Part shown: positions 19,910-30,069 of the stretch, one piece after another | Numbering within the stretch: the stretch's first letter is position 1 | Layout of the letters: each line of letters starts with the position of its first letter | NCBI GenBank assembly: GCA_000773965.1 | Contig: JRUP01000026.1 | Span: 62,001 to 126,000, forward strand | Length of the DNA: 64,000 nt | Direction: 5' to 3' | DNA from: Enterobacter cancerogenus | GTDB taxonomy: Bacteria; Pseudomonadota; Gammaproteobacteria; Enterobacterales; Enterobacteriaceae | Program-made: the position numbers and the translations under genes | Notes under the pieces: generated by a model | Databases searched by the model: none | What the model saw: only the letters and a program-made list of their open reading frames with translations | Told to the model about the DNA's origin: nothing

Positions 19910-20770
19910 GGATGCTCAAATGAACCACGAGTCTGTATGGAATACTGGACAGGTCACTCACGATGAGTAACACAAAAGTCCCGCCGATTGTAACGGTGGT
20001 GAACATGAGCGGTAGTGATCTGCGGCATGCCCGCAGGGTAATGCAACCCACTGACAACGGGGGGAAGGCGAGAACGCTAACCCAAGATGATCCTCAAGGT
20101 GAAGTGCTCTAAAGCTGAAGAACACAAACCCATTAATCCGCTTCAGAGGGTTGGAATGTTGCCATGGTTTACGTGATCTGATAAACCGTGCAGAAATAAC
20201 TCGCAATGGTAGCTATGCATTGTCGGTCGAAGAGGCTCTGACATCTTCGATTACATTGAAGTGTTCCACAATCGGCCTGCCTTTACAGTCAATTCGGCGG
20301 CGACAGTCCAGAGGACTTCGAACACGCCTCGTCGCGCGGACAGTATATGTCTACGATTGTGTGGTTACTCCACAATTTTAAATTGAGTTCAGTTGTAACC
20401 ATGTCCCGAGTGGGGAGTTGCTTGCTTTCGATTCACCATTAAACGAAAATTATCATACACATCATCGAGTGCTGTCTAAATGCACACTAAATGTTAGAGC
20501 TTTACTCGAGTTGACTACTGTGATTGCATACAGTTATATGGAGGTGGCATGTTTTCTTCAAGTGTTTCACGTTTTTGAAGAGATGTGTCAACCCATTTAC
20601 AATGACGATAAAAGTAACCTGAGCGATGCAGCAACATCTGCTTTAATCGAGTGAGGCATTCATGTTTATAGAGATAAGTTACTGTATAGAAAAGCTTCAT
20701 CGTTGTGCGATTTTTGCGGTAATAAGTTAATCCGATGGCTACTTCCATCAACTAGAATTGGCTAAAAAAT

Positions 20771-22132
20771 ATGAAGTCACCATCGTTTAAATTTATCGAC
20801 TTGTTCGCCGGCTTGGGCGGATTTCACCTTGCCCTAAATAGGCTCGGTGGGCAGTGTGTTTTTGCAGCTGAGTGGCAAAAACATCTGCAGGATCTTTACC
20901 AGATTAATTTCAATCTTCGTCCTGAAGGAGATATCACTTTGATATCTCCCTGTGATGTGCCTACACATGACGTGCTGACTGCGGGTTTTCCCTGCCAGCC
21001 ATTCTCCAAAGCTGGAGAGCAGCTTGGGTTTGAGTGCACGAAACAAGGTGACTTGTTTTTCAATGTGGCAGCAATACTCGAGCAGAAGAAGCCGAGCTTC
21101 TTTATTCTTGAAAATGTACCGAATCTGCTCAAGCATGATGAAGGTCGAACCTGGGAAGCTATTCAGGAGATCTTAGGGTTAGGTCCAAAGGGACTAGGAT
21201 ATCACATTGCTGCTGAACGCTTCTCACCGCACCATTTTGGTATCCCGCAGATTCGAGAGCGCGTATATATCATTGGTTCACGAAAGCCTCTAAATGATTT
21301 TTCTTGGCCTCAAAGAAATCCGGTAGAGACAAACATTGATAGCATCCTAGATGATCATCCAGCTAATGCGAAGCTGCTTTCTACGCAGGTTTTAGACTGT
21401 CTAAATGTCTGGGCAGATTTTTTGAAACGCTGCCCAGCAGATGTTGAATTGCCTTCTTATCCGCTATGGTCAATGGAGTGGGGGGCAACATATCCATACG
21501 AACAGGAAACACCCTACGCTTTAAAAGAGGATCATGGTATTGACGGTCTTAAGGGGTTTTCGGGGAGCCATGGACGCAAAATCGGCTACCTGCGCACTCT
21601 CGAAGATCGTTGGTTGGCGTTGCCTAGCCATGCCCGTACCCCTCAGCGAAAGTTTCCCAAGTGGAAGGTAGATTTCATTCGCCAGAACCGCCAGTTCTAC
21701 TCTGACAATAAGGAATGGATTGATCCTTGGTTGAAAAGTATCTTGAAATTTCCGTCGAGCCTTCAAAAATTAGAATGGAATGTCAAGGGTGGTAAGCGCG
21801 ATCTGTGGGAGTACGTTCTGCAATTCCGTGCATCAGGAGTAAGGGTGAAACGCCGTAACACCGCCCCTAGCTTAATTGCAATGACTGACACGCAAGTGCC
21901 CATAATTGCATGGCAGAGGCGTTATATGACCCCGGAGGAATGCGCTCGTCTGCAGAGTTTAGACGAATTGAAGGCGCTGCCATCTACACCTACTAAGGCT
22001 TTCCATGCACTTGGGAATGCTGTTAACTCGACAGTTGTTGAACTGGTTTCCCGTGCTCTTTTGGGGGATTTTATAGGACAACCTCCGGTAACTGGAGACA
22101 GTAAAATTAGCAATGGAAAGGTCGATGCATGA
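20771..22132 (+). CDS. C5-cytosine DNA methyltransferase (Dcm family)
   Basis: 453 residues. Motif I DLFAGLGG (10-17), motif IV with the catalytic Cys75 in GFPCQPFS, motif VI ENVPNLL, motif [14 protein letters not shown], and motifs IX/X (ARLQSLDE.., ALGNAVN) are in order. The stretch between VIII and IX (about 180-370) is the target-recognition domain. It methylates cytosine C5 in host DNA, with unknown specificity. The ATG at 22129 of the next gene overlaps its stop (ATGA). It heads a four-gene operon and would protect self DNA from the nuclease complex encoded downstream. Confidence 0.95.
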   Translation: MKSPSFKFIDLFAGLGGFHLALNRLGGQCVFAAEWQKHLQDLYQINFNLRPEGDITLISPCDVPTHDVLTAGFPCQPFSKAGEQLGFECTKQGDLFFNVAAILEQKKPSFFILENVPNLLKHDEGRTWEAIQEILGLGPKGLGYHIAAERFSPHHFGIPQIRERVYIIGSRKPLNDFSWPQRNPVETNIDSILDDHPANAKLLSTQVLDCLNVWADFLKRCPADVELPSYPLWSMEWGATYPYEQETPYALKEDHGIDGLKGFSGSHGRKIGYLRTLEDRWLALPSHARTPQRKFPKWKVDFIRQNRQFYSDNKEWIDPWLKSILKFPSSLQKLEWNVKGGKRDLWEYVLQFRASGVRVKRRNTAPSLIAMTDTQVPIIAWQRRYMTPEECARLQSLDELKALPSTPTKAFHALGNAVNSTVVELVSRALLGDFIGQPPVTGDSKISNGKVDA

Positions 22133-23727
22133 CGGATAGTCAGAAGTCTAGTCAATTACCAGCTATTGAAATCCGGCCCGAAGTAACGATGCTCTCGGTG
22201 CTACGCCATCTAAATTACAAGCCATGGTTTGCCATGGCCGAGTTCGTCGATAACTCAATTCAAAGTATGATCGCCAACAACGATCAATTGCGATTGCTGC
22301 ATGGTGGTAAATTTCAACTCAAGGTGGATGTAAAAATAGATACTTCTGGTCCTGGTATGATTGTTATTAGTGACAATGCTGCTGGAATATCAGAAGTTGA
22401 TTTTCCTAGAGCATTTCGGGCTGCTCAAGTTCCAGAGGATCGTAGTGGGCTTTCTGAGTTCGGCATGGGGATGAAGAGCGCGGCATGCTGGTTTGCAGAG
22501 AAATGGAGTGTTCGTACCAAAGCAATTGGCGAATCAATAGAACGCACAATATATTTCGATGTTAGAAATATTGTCGAAAACAAGATTGAAATTTTGAATA
22601 CTGAAGTTCGTAAGGTCGACCCATCGTCACATTACACAGTGGTGACTCTCCGAGGTCTACATCACATGCCACAAGGGCGAACGGTAAGCAAGATTCGAGA
22701 CCACCTAGCCAGTATTTATCGAATGTTTCTAAGAGATGGACGGCTGTCACTAAAATTAAATGGTTCACCGCTTTCATATAAATGTCCTAATATACTCACT
22801 GCTGTTGCTTATACATCTCCCGGGGTACAGGCGTACGGTGATAACGTAGTACCTGTTGAATGGCGGAAAGATATCGATTTGGATTTTGGTGGAAATCAGC
22901 GTGTCACAGGTTTTGCCGCACTACGTGAAGTTGGTTCAACACCATTGGCCGGCTTTGCTTTATTTCGTCGTGACAGATTAATAGAAGGTAGCTTGGACGA
23001 GAGCTATCGGCCTAGCTATGTATTTAAACAAACTAACAGCTATCCCTATCAAAGATTGTTTGGTGAACTGCATGTCGAAGGATTCGAGGTTAGTCATACG
23101 AAAGATGGCTTTCGCTGGGAAGAATACGAAGATATTTTTCTGGAGTATTTGAAAGCTCAAATCGAAGATCCCCCACTGAATTTACTCGCTCAAGCCGAAA
23201 ATTATCGGGCACTTCCTTCGCGAAAAACTATTGAGACACGAGCTGTTGCAGCGACTGCCGCTGTTGCAAAGTACGTCGAAAAAGAAGTTGCCCCACTGTT
23301 GATTGAGGCTAATAAATATCCAACAGATGTAGATGGGTTGCCTTCCGAGCTCGTTGCTGGAGAACTCCAGGCTTCTGAACGTATTGTCGAAGTTAATGAT
23401 GGCAATTATAAATGGGTCATAACTTTGAGAACCTCTGTAGATCCTGCAACAGAGGATTGGGTTTCAGTCGCAGTTACTCAGAAACCCACTGACTCTGGCG
23501 AGGACATCCGGCGTTTGACTATTGATCTTTCATTGGCTCATCCTTTTTCCATTGAATTTTTGGGCGTGAACAATGAGAACGTTGAAGTATTGCTGCGTGT
23601 TTCAACATCGATATGCATTGCTTTGATCTTAACGGAGGATGTTTCAGGAGTGTCACCAGAGAGTTTTCTTTATCATTTCAACTACTTGATGAGAGGGGCT
23701 CTGTTGAGAACCTCGTTAGAGAAATAA
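22129..23727 (+). CDS. MORC/MutL-type GHKL ATPase
   Basis: 532 residues. The GHKL ATP-binding fold is at the N-terminus: N-box [10 protein letters not shown] (E38, N42), G1 box ISDNAAGIS (about 80-90), and G2 box [14 protein letters not shown] (about 112-126). The rest, including an S5-like region and a C-terminal beta-rich part, is less distinctive. Iyer, Abhiman and Aravind described prokaryotic MORC-like ATPases in restriction-modification operons with a methylase, Z1 ATPase and REase-fold protein; this is that arrangement. The likely role is an ATP-gated DNA clamp or sensor. Confidence 0.9.
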   Translation: MTDSQKSSQLPAIEIRPEVTMLSVLRHLNYKPWFAMAEFVDNSIQSMIANNDQLRLLHGGKFQLKVDVKIDTSGPGMIVISDNAAGISEVDFPRAFRAAQVPEDRSGLSEFGMGMKSAACWFAEKWSVRTKAIGESIERTIYFDVRNIVENKIEILNTEVRKVDPSSHYTVVTLRGLHHMPQGRTVSKIRDHLASIYRMFLRDGRLSLKLNGSPLSYKCPNILTAVAYTSPGVQAYGDNVVPVEWRKDIDLDFGGNQRVTGFAALREVGSTPLAGFALFRRDRLIEGSLDESYRPSYVFKQTNSYPYQRLFGELHVEGFEVSHTKDGFRWEEYEDIFLEYLKAQIEDPPLNLLAQAENYRALPSRKTIETRAVAATAAVAKYVEKEVAPLLIEANKYPTDVDGLPSELVAGELQASERIVEVNDGNYKWVITLRTSVDPATEDWVSVAVTQKPTDSGEDIRRLTIDLSLAHPFSIEFLGVNNENVEVLLRVSTSICIALILTEDVSGVSPESFLYHFNYLMRGALLRTSLEK

Positions 23728-23730
23728 AAT

Positions 23731-25989
23731 ATGGCAACCTCTATCGAAATCTTAAAAACTCTTCAACCACCTTTACGTTGGGTGCCGGAAAAGAAAGACA
23801 TTACTGAGGATTTTCTTCGAAGCAAATCCAATGATCCTAATGGTCCTAGCTACGAGGATTTAACTGATGGTATGAACTCTGTGCTTCAAGAAGCACAAAG
23901 AATTCTTGGTCGTTGCTTGCCTCCGACAGAGCCCTCAGGGAGAGAAACTGGATTAGTAGTGGGTTATGTGCAAAGCGGCAAAACATTATCGTTCGAAACA
24001 GTAATTTCTCTAGCGCGAGATAACGGTTATGGACTTGTAATTGTTTTAGCAGGTACGAAGAATAACCTTCGTGATCAATCTGAAAATCGCTTGAAGAAAG
24101 ACCTTGGTATCGATGATGGAGAGAATTGGTATCACTATTCCAATCCCACCGATAACGTTAAAAGACAGATCGAAGATAAACTTGTTGCTTGGAAGAAAAA
24201 ACCTACAAAAAAAGCCATTTTAGTTACCGTACTCAAACATGGTGGCCATCTGGAAAATTTAGCTACTTTAGTTAAAAAGTTGTCGGTATCAGATGTTCCA
24301 TCTTTGGTTATTGATGATGAGAGTGACCAGGCAAGTTTAAACACGAAGTCGGCTAAGATTCGTAGTGGTAAAATTGCACCTTCAGAAATGAGTACGACCT
24401 ACGAAAAAATTTGTAAGCTACGTGACAAACTCCCACATCATTCATATCTGCAGTACACAGCTACACCACAAGCAAATCTTCTATTGGCACAAACTGATTT
24501 ACTGAATGCTTCGTTTGCAGAACTGGTGACACCTGGTGAGGCTTATACAGGTGGAAAGTCTTTCTTCGGAAAGAATACCCCCCTCGTCAGAGACATTCCA
24601 TCAGAGGAAGTACCCGGACCCACGAATATATTGAAAGCGTCACCTAAAAGTTTACTGAGTGCCTTACGTTACTTCTTATTAGCATGTGCTAATCACGCGT
24701 TGACGCGTGAGCGAAAGAAAGACAGAAACCGCTCAATGATGATTCATCCGGCGATGGCGACCACTTCCCATACTCATTATAAGGATTGGCTTGATAAGTC
24801 CTTAAAGACGCTAAAGTCATTCGTCGAAAAGCAATATATTAATAAAATCGATGCTGTGACTCAGATGTTTCAATCGGAATATGATTCGCTTAAAAAAACA
24901 TATCCCAAAATTAAACCATTGAGTGACTTGATTTCCGCAATGGTTGATGAAGTATTCAGCGAAATGAATCATGTCGTGGTCAATGGAACTAAGGATGCGG
25001 AGAAAAATATTGACTGGAAAGCCACGCCATACTGGATTCTAGTGGGCGGCGCTAAGCTAGATCGAGGTTATACAATCGAAGGCCTTTGCGTGACCTATAT
25101 GCCACGTCCCTTAGGTACTTCACCTGCAGCAGATACTCTGCAGCAGCGAGCTCGATTTTTCGGATATAAGAAATCATACTTGGGGCTCTGTCGTGTTTTT
25201 GTTCAGCGGAATGTGAGCGATGCTTTCACCGAGTATGTAGAGCATGAGGAGTTTGTTCGAGAGGCCTTAGAGAATTCGCGGGGCAAACCTCTTTCTGACT
25301 GGCGCCGAGATTTTGTGCTCACATCCATGCTTAAGGCTACTCGTGCGAACGTAATTGGACTCGGTACGCGTCGTATTCCAGCCAATGGCTGGATGGTGCC
25401 CGATGTTCTGCAAAGGGATGATGATGCTGTTATAGCCAATCGAGAGTTGCTTTCTTGCGTGGTAAAGAAATGGACTGCTGAATATGGTGCACCTATTAAC
25501 GCAGCAGAATTTTCTCAATTAAAAGGCGGTAAAAATTTATCACCGCACTTCATGTTTGACCCTATCCCGTTAAAATCGGTGCTTCAAGATTTTCTGCTTG
25601 AGGTAAAAGTTAAAGATCCCTCAGATGCTGAGGAACATAGTGCGATGTTGCTCGCGATAGCAGCACTTCTCAGGAAGAGTCCAGATCTCAAGGCCGATGT
25701 ATTTCTTATGAACAACTTAGTGGCGGGTTATCGAACACGATCCACTGGACGTGGTGTAGAAGCTAAGCACCGCTTTGCACCAATTAACCAATATTTCAGC
25801 CAAAGTGCAGACACTGTTAATGACAGGAGTTTTTGCTCTAATGAACGTGTCTCTATTCAGCTACGTCGATTCAATTTAGGTACGACGCTGCGTGACTCCG
25901 TTAGTGCCGATATTAAAAATATAACTTGGTTTGCATTACATGTGCCAAGCAAGTTGAGGACGGATTTACTAATCGAGGAGCGCTGTTAG
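23731..25989 (+). CDS. Z1-domain superfamily II helicase-like ATPase
   Basis: 752 residues. Walker A is GYVQSGKT (78-85), followed by the helicase Ia-like VIVLAGTKNNLRDQ, a Walker B DDES (about 195) and the TATPQANLL motif III-like segment. The Z1 domain covers the second half of the motor (about 430-530, WILVGGAKLDRGYTIEGL, then QRARFFGYK with the arginine finger). It probably moves on or remodels DNA for the neighbouring nuclease. It starts 3 bp after the ATPase stop. No nuclease motif is seen in this protein itself. Confidence 0.92.
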   Translation: MATSIEILKTLQPPLRWVPEKKDITEDFLRSKSNDPNGPSYEDLTDGMNSVLQEAQRILGRCLPPTEPSGRETGLVVGYVQSGKTLSFETVISLARDNGYGLVIVLAGTKNNLRDQSENRLKKDLGIDDGENWYHYSNPTDNVKRQIEDKLVAWKKKPTKKAILVTVLKHGGHLENLATLVKKLSVSDVPSLVIDDESDQASLNTKSAKIRSGKIAPSEMSTTYEKICKLRDKLPHHSYLQYTATPQANLLLAQTDLLNASFAELVTPGEAYTGGKSFFGKNTPLVRDIPSEEVPGPTNILKASPKSLLSALRYFLLACANHALTRERKKDRNRSMMIHPAMATTSHTHYKDWLDKSLKTLKSFVEKQYINKIDAVTQMFQSEYDSLKKTYPKIKPLSDLISAMVDEVFSEMNHVVVNGTKDAEKNIDWKATPYWILVGGAKLDRGYTIEGLCVTYMPRPLGTSPAADTLQQRARFFGYKKSYLGLCRVFVQRNVSDAFTEYVEHEEFVREALENSRGKPLSDWRRDFVLTSMLKATRANVIGLGTRRIPANGWMVPDVLQRDDDAVIANRELLSCVVKKWTAEYGAPINAAEFSQLKGGKNLSPHFMFDPIPLKSVLQDFLLEVKVKDPSDAEEHSAMLLAIAALLRKSPDLKADVFLMNNLVAGYRTRSTGRGVEAKHRFAPINQYFSQSADTVNDRSFCSNERVSIQLRRFNLGTTLRDSVSADIKNITWFALHVPSKLRTDLLIEERC

Positions 25990-25990
25990 T

Positions 25991-26965
25991 ATGAGTATCT
26001 TCGATAATTTCTTAAATTTGCCCTGTGCCACGTCAGAGACGATTTTTACGGCGGTCCCCTTATCCGCACATCGTAATGATTTTCTCGCAAAAGGCTCTGA
26101 TGGCTCCCCCATTTTTTTATTGCATGATGCCAGCGAGGCACAATATAGCCCTAGTATGCAGTTCAGGTATTTGAGTGCGCAGTTTCATGCTACTTGCAGA
26201 ATTCATACCGATGATAAGGTGCTACAGGATCAATTTGCCCTCGTTTCTTGCGATGGCGCTGTGACAGAACTTCATGAAATATTTGTGCGTTGTTTCAGCG
26301 CTGCGATCGAGGAACTTCCTGTAAATTCTGGCACGCGAGAGTTGAATACTTGTATTCAGAAACTAGTGGATCTTTTCAGGTCCCTCTCTCAGCCAAGTGG
26401 GAAAGACGTTCTGGGTATGTGGGGCGAACTTTACGTAATCGCAAATAGCGGCAACATTACGGGCGCCATGGCAAGTTGGCACGAAGATCCATTCGATCGC
26501 TTTGATTTTTCTTGGGAGCATGGATGCCTTGAGGTGAAGGCTTCCATGCAATCAGCTAGGCTTCATACCTTTTCACTTGAACAATTGATGAACCCCAAAC
26601 AAGGAATTGGTTATGTTACGTCATTGCTATTACAACCTTTGACCGCAGGATTCGGTTTGATTGATCTTGCGAATTTGATTGAAATGGAAGTCAAGCATTC
26701 ATCGGCACTAAAGCTGAAGCTTTGGAAAAATTTGGCTAAAGCTTTGGGGGAAGATTTTTCTGAAAAACTGGATAAGCGGTTTGATATCTCTTATGCCGAA
26801 CGTAATGTCATTGTGTACGCAATGGATGACGTTCCAAGGCCTGAAAAACCAAATGATCCGCGTGTGATGGCAATTCGGTTTACCGCAGATCTTACGGCTA
26901 CATCGTCCTCACTTAAAAAAAGTGCTTTGCCATCATTGTGCGACATTTTTGAATCTGTATTGTGA
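25991..26965 (+). CDS. PD-(D/E)XK motif nuclease of the MORC-Z1 operon
   Basis: 324 residues of the family annotated as PD-(D/E)XK motif protein. The restriction-endonuclease core lies at about 140-190: GMWGELYVIA (acidic residue of the first helix), DRFDFSW (catalytic Asp) and CLEVKAS (E-x-K). It begins one base after the Z1 stop and ends the operon. It is presumably the DNA-cutting subunit that depends on the Z1 motor and MORC ATPase. The AIPR protein often found at the end of such operons is absent. Confidence 0.88.
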   Translation: MSIFDNFLNLPCATSETIFTAVPLSAHRNDFLAKGSDGSPIFLLHDASEAQYSPSMQFRYLSAQFHATCRIHTDDKVLQDQFALVSCDGAVTELHEIFVRCFSAAIEELPVNSGTRELNTCIQKLVDLFRSLSQPSGKDVLGMWGELYVIANSGNITGAMASWHEDPFDRFDFSWEHGCLEVKASMQSARLHTFSLEQLMNPKQGIGYVTSLLLQPLTAGFGLIDLANLIEMEVKHSSALKLKLWKNLAKALGEDFSEKLDKRFDISYAERNVIVYAMDDVPRPEKPNDPRVMAIRFTADLTATSSSLKKSALPSLCDIFESVL

Positions 26966-27047
26966 CAGATAGTTATAAATTAAAGCAGATAATTTCTACT
27001 TTGGTTATTAGTGGCAAATAATCAAGATTATTGAAACTTCAGTGTCG

Positions 27048-27209
27048 ATGATAAAATCTTTAATAAATTTAAAATTTGTTTTGATCGCCATATCAGCGTT
27101 CTGCTGGTATGGCTTTATACCCGCTCGCAATGTCTATATTTTATACGGATTTCATCTTGTGGGAAAACCTCGGGTATGGCCATTTATTCCTGCTCGTAAA
27201 TTTCGATAA
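27048..27209 (+). CDS. Possible 53-residue membrane peptide
   Basis: An ATG frame of 53 codons encodes a hydrophobic helix (NLKFVLIAISAFCWYGF) followed by a basic, aromatic C-terminus rich in Pro and Arg (..FIPARKFR). Composition is protein-like, but there is no good Shine-Dalgarno sequence and no family match I recognise. It lies between the nuclease operon and the DUF1493/LysR remnant. Confidence 0.3.
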   Translation: MIKSLINLKFVLIAISAFCWYGFIPARNVYILYGFHLVGKPRVWPFIPARKFR

Positions 27210-27252
27210 TATCAGTCTATTAGGAGTGAAAGTCGAGTCCGGCCTTCGCACC

Positions 27253-27606
27253 TTACAGTTCCACCATTCCCAAAACCCGCCACAACTCCCCCACACTCAA
27301 ATCCCTCACCACCGGACGTGGCTCCTTCCTCAACCAACTCACCAATCGCCCAATCCCCAACAAATCCAGCCCCTCAGAATTAAACAGATACTCATTATCC
27401 CCAAGCCCAAAAGTCTCCTGAATCGATCTCTCCTCGGTCACAAACGAAACCCCAAACTTCTTCTCCGCGTCCTCCAGCAGCTCAACTCCATCATCTCCGG
27501 TAATACCCAGATCAGCATCCAGCAGGGTATGCTCAGTAATCACAGACTTGTGATCCCCCGAAAACTCACGCACAAATTCAATCACCTCTTCCAAACTTGG
27601 CTTCAC
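27253..27606 (-). CDS. DUF1493 family protein (acyl-carrier-like), full length
   Basis: 117 residues from a GTG at 27606 with GGGAGG upstream. The N-terminal half (MKPSLEEVIEFVREF.., DLGITGDDGVELLEDAEKKFG) is the DUF1493 core, which resembles acyl carrier proteins in helical layout but lacks a serine in the DSL-like position (GDDGVEL). Function is unknown. The start overlaps the LysR stop (GTGA), but that LysR copy is broken. A second copy at 60639-60878 agrees almost exactly over the first 60 residues, then has a different, shorter end. Confidence 0.7.
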   Translation of the reverse strand: MKPSLEEVIEFVREFSGDHKSVITEHTLLDADLGITGDDGVELLEDAEKKFGVSFVTEERSIQETFGLGDNEYLFNSEGLDLLGIGRLVSWLRKEPRPVVRDLSVGELWRVLGMVEL

Positions 27607-28450
27607 ACTAACCTCCCAGATTCATCCCCAGCCCCCAACGGCAAATCCTCCCCCAACGTCCCCAGCAAATACTCGACAAAAACCCTTACGATACCGTTCG
27701 ACGTCTGCTTAGTTGCAAACACCGCACTCACCGGCATCGATCCCACGGCATACTCTCTCAACACCGGCACCAATGCCCCCGAAGCCAAATCCGGACCCGC
27801 CAGCCAAGCCGGAAACTGCGTAATGCCCAACCCCGCCAGCGTAGCTGCTCACCATCATTGCTCTGAAACCGGCCTTGAGGCATCAGCATAATCGCCTTAC
27901 CGTGCTCATCCACAAACCGCCACGGATGCATTCCGCGTCCGGCATTAAACGAGATGCACTGATGCTCACTCACATCAGCGGGTGAGGTGGGCACGCCATA
28001 CTTCGCCAGATAATCCGTGCTCGCCACCGTAATCAGCGGGCTGTCGGCCAGCTTGCGTTGCGTCAATTCCGAGTCCTGCAGTTCGCCGTGGCGGATGGCG
28101 ACATTGATATTCTCTTCAATCAAATCCACATGCCGCTCGGACGTGCGTAATTAAACATTCAGCACCGGATAGCTCGCAAGCAGCGCGAGCAGGCGCGGCA
28201 AGATGTAGAAGAGGCCACTCACCGGTGCAACTTAGATGCGCAGCGTGCTAACTGGTTCATCTGCGCTATATTTGATGTTTTATTCTAGCTGGTCGAATTC
28301 ATGGCGCACCTTCAGTGCACCGTCATAAAAGTTCTGCCTGCGTCATTTAAGGCGATGCCGCGTGAGGAGCGTTTTTCAAACCGGATGATTGAACTGCTTC
28401 TCAAATGCGGCGACTTGTTGTTGACCGCAGATTGCCAGTACCGGCTTCTT
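27603..28450 (-). pseudogene. Decayed LysR regulator (copy 1)
   Basis: This stretch aligns base by base with the intact LysR gene at 60875-61804. It carries a deletion near 27838 (after QSNDGEQ, losing the AAALAG segment and shifting frame), stops in the middle (for example near 28152), and loss of the first 20-odd codons at 28450, where it is fused to a hydrolase fragment. It cannot make a regulator. Confidence 0.88.
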
Positions 28451-28582
28451 TAGCAGTACCGTGCACGGATACTATGTAAATATGAAAGCGGAAACGCCTC
28501 AGGCAGATATAGTGAAATATGGGTACGTTGCAAATTTTGGATGGTGGCCACATCCACAACGAGAAGCTAACCGAGCAGATTG
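28451..28582 (+). pseudogene. 5' fragment of the alpha/beta hydrolase (copy 1)
   Basis: The frame MHGYYVNMKAETPQADIV.. then ..GWWPHPQREANRAD.. matches residues about 35-75 of the hydrolase at 61906 (MREYYDEMTAETPLAAVV.., GWWLHPQEM..). The match ends near 28582. The junction with the LysR remnant falls at a short shared CTTTAGC-like sequence, consistent with a deletion of both gene starts and their promoter. Confidence 0.8.
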
Positions 28583-28638
28583 TTTTTTAACCCTATCGAT
28601 AAGTATATGCGAAGTAATCTCTGAACTATCAAATTTTC

Positions 28639-28977
28639 TCAATTGCGATAAGAAATTAGTTGCATCACCTTTTTAGTTAGATGTCTTTTTGAACTTTGCT
28701 CTTCTTCAGCAATAAGTTCTCGGCAAACTGTTAAATTGAGTTCAATAAACTCATCCCAAGTGTAGAGGTGAGCATAATTTCGAGTAAACTGTAAATCGAC
28801 ACGGCAAATATCAGGACGATCCTCGTAGATGCTGCAGCCTTTACTGGTTGCGTCATAATGCTTACATGTTCCATCACCACGGTCCAGAAAATGAGTTTCT
28901 GAAGAGCGATTGACTCGTTGGCAACAAAGCCCGCATTGAACGCAAGGAAAGGGTGATAGGGTGCTATAGCATTGCAT
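28639..28977 (-). CDS. YkgJ-family cysteine cluster protein
   Basis: 112 residues from the ATG at 28977, preceded by GAGGA at good spacing; two further in-frame ATGs lie upstream. The Fe/Zn-cluster-type motif is visible: CVQCGLCCQR, then CKHYD, GCSIYEDRPDICR, and a last Cys in NLTVCREL. The family is thought to bind a zinc or iron-sulfur site; its role is unknown. It is the last gene of the minus-strand operon that starts at 35403, 51 bp after its neighbour. Confidence 0.8.
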   Translation of the reverse strand: MQCYSTLSPFPCVQCGLCCQRVNRSSETHFLDRGDGTCKHYDATSKGCSIYEDRPDICRVDLQFTRNYAHLYTWDEFIELNLTVCRELIAEEEQSSKRHLTKKVMQLISYRN

Positions 28978-29028
28978 ATATATCCTCATTATGTGGCTCA
29001 CGTTTGAACGTGAGCCTTAATTAATTTA

Positions 29029-30057
29029 CTACGCGACGATATCATCCAAAGTGTCTTTTTTACCCTCAGCAACAGCCGTAATATCAATAATCCGCCGTTC
29101 CGTAGAAAGGACCAAATTGCCCGCTTGATCGAGAATCGGTGTATCAATCATTGCTTTCAGTAATTGCGCGTACTTTACAGACATAAAGACGTTGTCTTTA
29201 CACTCTTGAGGAAAGTCATGGAAGTTTTCGCCGTAGCTATCAAGGGCATTTTTCATGTCGTGAATGGTGCCGCGAAGACGGCCGCTTGCAAGAGAGAAGG
29301 TATTATTTGCTAGCGTGGTAACCTTTTGGATAGCTTGCAGTTTATGAACCATTAGCAGACCCTGATCACGGATTGTTTTTGCTTGTTCTAGATTGCTACG
29401 GGCATTATTCAGCGCTTCTTCACCTTTATTTCCCAAAATGTGACCAAAAATAGCCAATGCTGGGCCTGCCACAATGCCGCCAAGGACCATCATTCCCCCA
29501 GCCATGCCAAAACCACCCGTAGCCAGGGAACCACCACCTAGCCATGCCAGAGTGGCGTTTGTTGCTGCAACACCTGAGAGAGATGAAATCGCTGTTCCTG
29601 TGCTTGCGGTAGCCAGCAGCATCGTGCCGTTATAAGCACCAAATGCCAGCGCTGCGCCGCTTCCCATACCTGCACCCAAACCCAGACCTGCATCTTTAAG
29701 CATCTGGTAATCCTGCTTTAAACCAGACAAGGTGGTACCAGTAAAATCACCTGCGTTGAGTTTTTCCAGCTCTGTGCTTTGAGTCAGCTCAACGTTTTTA
29801 AGGCGACCAAAAGTACTGATGAACTCATTGATGACCCCATTGAACGCGCGTAATTTACGCTGGCCATAATCCTCAATAATTTTATTAGTAGATTCACGGC
29901 CAGACTCAATTTTTGAGCTAATATTATCAACCATGTGCTGTGCATTTTCATTTATATCTTTAGCATTACTATGATCTTTTGCGCCACTAACGCCTTTGAC
30001 TAGACCATAAATACCACTTGCAACAGCTACAGTGCCAATGATAATGGGAATAGGCAT
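29029..30057 (-). CDS. Glycine-rich hydrophobic protein, unknown function
   Basis: 342 residues. An N-terminal hydrophobic segment (PIIIGTVAVASGIYGLVKGVSG) is followed by a long helical, charged stretch (30-115). Then comes an extended Gly/Ala-rich hydrophobic region (about 118-215, with LAWLGGGSLATGGFGMAGG) and a second helical part. This pattern of coiled coil around a glycine-zipper core suggests a protein that inserts into membranes. I recognise it only as a widespread uncharacterised type. It lies 12 bp after the TerB-like gene. Confidence 0.75.
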   Translation of the reverse strand: MPIPIIIGTVAVASGIYGLVKGVSGAKDHSNAKDINENAQHMVDNISSKIESGRESTNKIIEDYGQRKLRAFNGVINEFISTFGRLKNVELTQSTELEKLNAGDFTGTTLSGLKQDYQMLKDAGLGLGAGMGSGAALAFGAYNGTMLLATASTGTAISSLSGVAATNATLAWLGGGSLATGGFGMAGGMMVLGGIVAGPALAIFGHILGNKGEEALNNARSNLEQAKTIRDQGLLMVHKLQAIQKVTTLANNTFSLASGRLRGTIHDMKNALDSYGENFHDFPQECKDNVFMSVKYAQLLKAMIDTPILDQAGNLVLSTERRIIDITAVAEGKKDTLDDIVA

Positions 30058-30069
30058 GTTATTACTCCT

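Larger units (their letters stand above)
19139..20770. other. 1.6-kb region of remnants upstream of the methyltransferase operon
   Basis: No intact gene is convincing. Contents in order: a hairpin-rich patch (19330-19470), poly-T/AT sequence (19500-19570), a hairpin GGGC-aaaacta-GCCC near 19573, the 3' fragment of an unknown gene on the minus strand (19781-19909), and an overlapping 49-codon + strand frame (19963-20112) of unknown meaning. AT-rich DNA to 20770 must hold the promoter of the downstream operon. Confidence 0.5.

Noticed and set aside
19963-20112. 49-codon + strand frame (MSNTKVPP..)
   Set aside because: It overlaps an upstream frame by ATGA and looks partly coding, but no family is recognisable and the opposite strand also has frames; kept only as part of the remnant region.
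20151-20751. Several 60-80 codon frames before the methyltransferase
   Set aside because: Overlapping frames on both strands in AT-rich DNA, no family match and poor starts.
27109-27891. 260-codon + strand frame
   Set aside because: Antisense to the DUF1493 gene and LysR remnant; its proline/histidine-rich product is typical of a shadow frame.
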